A stretch of 6,883 bases of DNA from CASQEL01 sp036655975 (GTDB lineage: Bacteria; Desulfobacterota; Desulfovibrionia; Desulfovibrionales; Desulfovibrionaceae). Positions 5,740 through 6,883 of this stretch are shown in pieces; position 1 is the stretch's first letter, and each line of letters opens with the position of its first letter. The notes beneath the pieces are model-generated. The model was not told the origin of the DNA. It was given only the letters and a program-made list of their open reading frames with translations, and made no database searches. The translations under genes were made by a program, and so were the position numbers. The stretch is taken from contig JAVVPD010000111.1 in the NCBI GenBank assembly GCA_036655975.1, positions 1-6,883 of the forward strand. Direction: 5' to 3'.

Positions 5740-6614
5740 CAAGTACTGCACTCGTATTGGGTGGACAAACGGGCTTGCTCGGTCAAGCCCTTGTGCGTAC
5801 GCTCAACAAACACGGTTTCAGCGTCCATACCTTGGGCCGTGCCGATGGCGACCTACAGGACAGAGATTTTTTGAGCTCCCAACTCGCAAAAATTGCTCCT
5901 GACTTTCTGTTCAACACCATTGCCTATACCCAAGTAGATAAAGCCGAACAAGACAAGGCCGAAGCCCTGCTTTGGAATCGAACCCTGCCCGACACTCTCG
6001 GCAGGCTTGTCAAAGAGAGCGCTACCCACCTGATTCAATTCAGTACTGACTTTGTTTTTGCAGGCAACAAAGGCAGTGCCTATGTGGAAACAGACGCTAC
6101 TAGACCTTTATCCGTCTACGGTTCCTCCAAATTGGCGGGAGAACAGGCGCTGCTACAACTCAATTTACCCAATTGTTGCATTATTCGCACCGCTTGGCTA
6201 TTCGGCCCTGGGCGAAGCAACTTTATTACCACCATCCTTGAAGCCTGCCGCAAACGCGACACCATCTCTGTTATTCACGACCACATGGGCTCCCCCACCT
6301 ACTCCCTCGACCTTGCCCACTGGAGCATGCTACTGGCCCAAAAAAAAATTCCCGGAATCTTTCATGCTGTCAACAACGGTACCGCCTCGTGGTGCGAGCT
6401 CGCCTGTGAAGCCGTGAACCTGAGCGAAAGCCACTGCCGAGTTGAAGCCATTCCCGCCGCCCAATGGCCCCAAGCCGCTCCCCGTCCAATATTCAGCGTT
6501 CTTAATACCGATAAACTCACCCAAGCCATCGGCATCAAACCCCGCCCTTGGCCCCAAGCTCTCCGTGATTATCTTTATTCTGAATATTTAAAAAATAATA
6601 AAACACCTTGCTAA
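5736..6614 (+). CDS. rfbD: dTDP-4-dehydrorhamnose reductase RfbD/RmlD
   Basis: Catalyses the last step of dTDP-L-rhamnose synthesis, NAD(P)H-dependent reduction of dTDP-4-dehydro-L-rhamnose, supplying rhamnose for LPS O-antigen or other surface polysaccharide. The 292 residues fit the family. An N-terminal Rossmann fold has GGQTGLLG (9-16); then come AYTQVDKAE (63-71), STDFVFAG (103-110), the catalytic YGSSK with Tyr128 and Lys132, RTAWLFG (151-157), GSPT (185-188) and the C-terminal substrate-binding part with GIFHAVNNG (207-215). Thr104, Asp105, Tyr128 and Lys132 have the same numbers as in Salmonella RmlD. GGAGGA five bases upstream supports the ATG. Its usual partners rfbA, rfbB and rfbC are not adjacent in the window: divergent ftsH lies to the left and tRNA genes to the right. 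No clear terminator follows. A related sugar reductase is possible but less likely. Confidence 0.93.
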   Translation: MTSTALVLGGQTGLLGQALVRTLNKHGFSVHTLGRADGDLQDRDFLSSQLAKIAPDFLFNTIAYTQVDKAEQDKAEALLWNRTLPDTLGRLVKESATHLIQFSTDFVFAGNKGSAYVETDATRPLSVYGSSKLAGEQALLQLNLPNCCIIRTAWLFGPGRSNFITTILEACRKRDTISVIHDHMGSPTYSLDLAHWSMLLAQKKIPGIFHAVNNGTASWCELACEAVNLSESHCRVEAIPAAQWPQAAPRPIFSVLNTDKLTQAIGIKPRPWPQALRDYLYSEYLKNNKTPC

Positions 6615-6670
6615 TGCCTATCTTGGGTTTTTGTCTCACGCGGTATGTCGACTTTATCCCTCTCAAAACG

Positions 6671-6704
6671 GAAAAATAAAAAATAAAATCTTTTCAAAAA
6701 ATTA
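6671..6704 (+). promoter_or_regulatory. Likely UP element of the tRNA promoter
   Basis: A/T-rich stretch, mostly A with short T runs, immediately upstream of the -35 at 6705. Such tracts commonly bind the RNA polymerase alpha subunits at stable-RNA promoters. Called from composition and position only. Confidence 0.4.
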
Positions 6705-6733
6705 TTGACGACCCTGCCGCTCTTGTGTAGAAC
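6705..6733 (+). promoter_or_regulatory. Predicted promoter of the tRNA-Gln/tRNA-Glu unit
   Basis: TTGACG (6705-6710, five of six) and TAGAAC (6728-6733, four of six) are separated by exactly 17 bases, with TGTG directly before the -10 as a partial extended -10. The -10 ends 12 bases before the mature tRNA-Gln, so the 5' leader would be only a few bases. Confidence 0.55.
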
Positions 6734-6745
6734 TCTTTCTCGCAC

Positions 6746-6820
6746 TGGGCTATCGTTCAATTGGCAGGACAGCGGGTTCTGGCTCCGTCAATCAAGGTTC
6801 GAGTCCTTGTAGCCCAGCCA
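6746..6820 (+). tRNA. tRNA-Gln (anticodon CTG)
   Basis: Complete cloverleaf of 75 bases with encoded CCA. The acceptor TGGGCTA (6746-6752) pairs with TAGCCCA, and the D stem is GTTC with GGAC. The anticodon stem GCGGG/TCCGT has two G-T pairs and encloses the loop TTCTGGC, with anticodon CTG at 6779-6781 reading CAG. A four-base variable loop is followed by the T arm CAAGG-TTCGAGT-CCTTG and the end GCCA. It decodes only CAG by strict pairing, so a second tRNA-Gln(TTG) should exist elsewhere. It is the first gene of a tandem tRNA unit. Confidence 0.96.
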
Positions 6821-6831
6821 TGCAAAATTGC

Positions 6832-6883
6832 GTCCCCATCGTCTAGTGGCCCAGGACAACGCCCTTTCACGGCGTCGACGCCG
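6832..6883 (+). tRNA. tRNA-Glu (anticodon TTC), cut by the window end
   Basis: The 5' two-thirds of a tRNA-Glu closely resembling the E. coli one: acceptor GTCCCCA (6832-6838), D stem GTCT/GGAC, anticodon stem ACGCC/GGCGT (6859-6863 and 6871-6875) around the loop CTTTCAC, with anticodon TTC at 6866-6868. The window ends as the T stem begins (GCCG). It lies 11 bases after tRNA-Gln and is probably cotranscribed. It is partial only because of the window boundary. Confidence 0.94.

Noticed and set aside
5586..5828. An 80-codon minus-strand frame crossing the intergenic region into rfbD
   Set aside because: It overlaps the clear rfbD start antisense, crosses the AT-rich block and shows no recognisable domain or good start signal.
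5654..5902. An 82-codon plus-strand frame overlapping the rfbD start
   Set aside because: It is a different frame from rfbD through its Rossmann motif, with no ribosome site; a chance frame.
6595..6640. Rho-independent terminator after rfbD
   Set aside because: A T-run is present (6630-6634) but the candidate stem is short and mismatched, so no terminator can be claimed.
6746..6883. Integration (att) site of a mobile element at the tRNA genes
   Set aside because: No integrase, no repeated tRNA 3' end and no foreign genes are visible; the tRNA-Gln is intact and tRNA-Glu is cut only by the window edge.

Overview
The window looks like a chromosomal housekeeping region of a deltaproteobacterial sulfate reducer, most likely of the Desulfovibrionaceae. 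This is inferred from the protein sequences (an FtsH with Desulfovibrio-like N-terminus, and a proteobacterial-looking rather than Firmicute setting for CdaA) and from my recollection that the gene order ftsH-folP-cdaA-ybbR-glmM is typical of Desulfovibrio. Overall base composition is intermediate, lower in GC than most Desulfovibrio. No database was searched, so genus and species are open.

Layout. From about 5,500 down to base 1 the minus strand carries one tightly packed gene series, read right to left: ftsH (membrane AAA+ zinc protease), folP (dihydropteroate synthase), cdaA (c-di-AMP cyclase), ybbR/cdaR (membrane-anchored CdaA partner) and glmM (phosphoglucosamine mutase, cut by the window's left edge). 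Gaps are 10, 27, -11 (overlap) and 29 bases, so one operon is likely. A 313-base divergent intergenic region (5423-5735) holds a good sigma70-type promoter for the operon, a striking inverted repeat in the presumed ftsH leader, an extremely AT-rich block of about 70 bases, and possible rightward promoters plus a ten-codon mini-ORF before the next gene. On the plus strand follow rfbD/rmlD (dTDP-4-dehydrorhamnose reductase) and then a stable-RNA promoter driving a tRNA-Gln(CTG) and tRNA-Glu(TTC) pair, the latter cut by the right edge.

How the genes work together. CdaA, YbbR and GlmM form the recognised c-di-AMP/cell-wall module: GlmM makes glucosamine-1-phosphate for UDP-GlcNAc (peptidoglycan and LPS), and in Firmicutes both YbbR (CdaR) and GlmM bind CdaA and modulate c-di-AMP synthesis. 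FtsH adds envelope and cytoplasmic protein quality control, FolP supplies folate, and RfbD makes dTDP-L-rhamnose for surface polysaccharide. The overall theme is envelope precursor supply plus housekeeping.

I found no mobile element, CRISPR array, phage gene, defence system or clearly novel multi-gene system. The most interesting unexplained signals are regulatory (the ftsH leader inverted repeat, the back-to-back promoters sharing a -35 region, the mini-ORF ahead of rfbD) and unusual residues at conserved positions of FolP.
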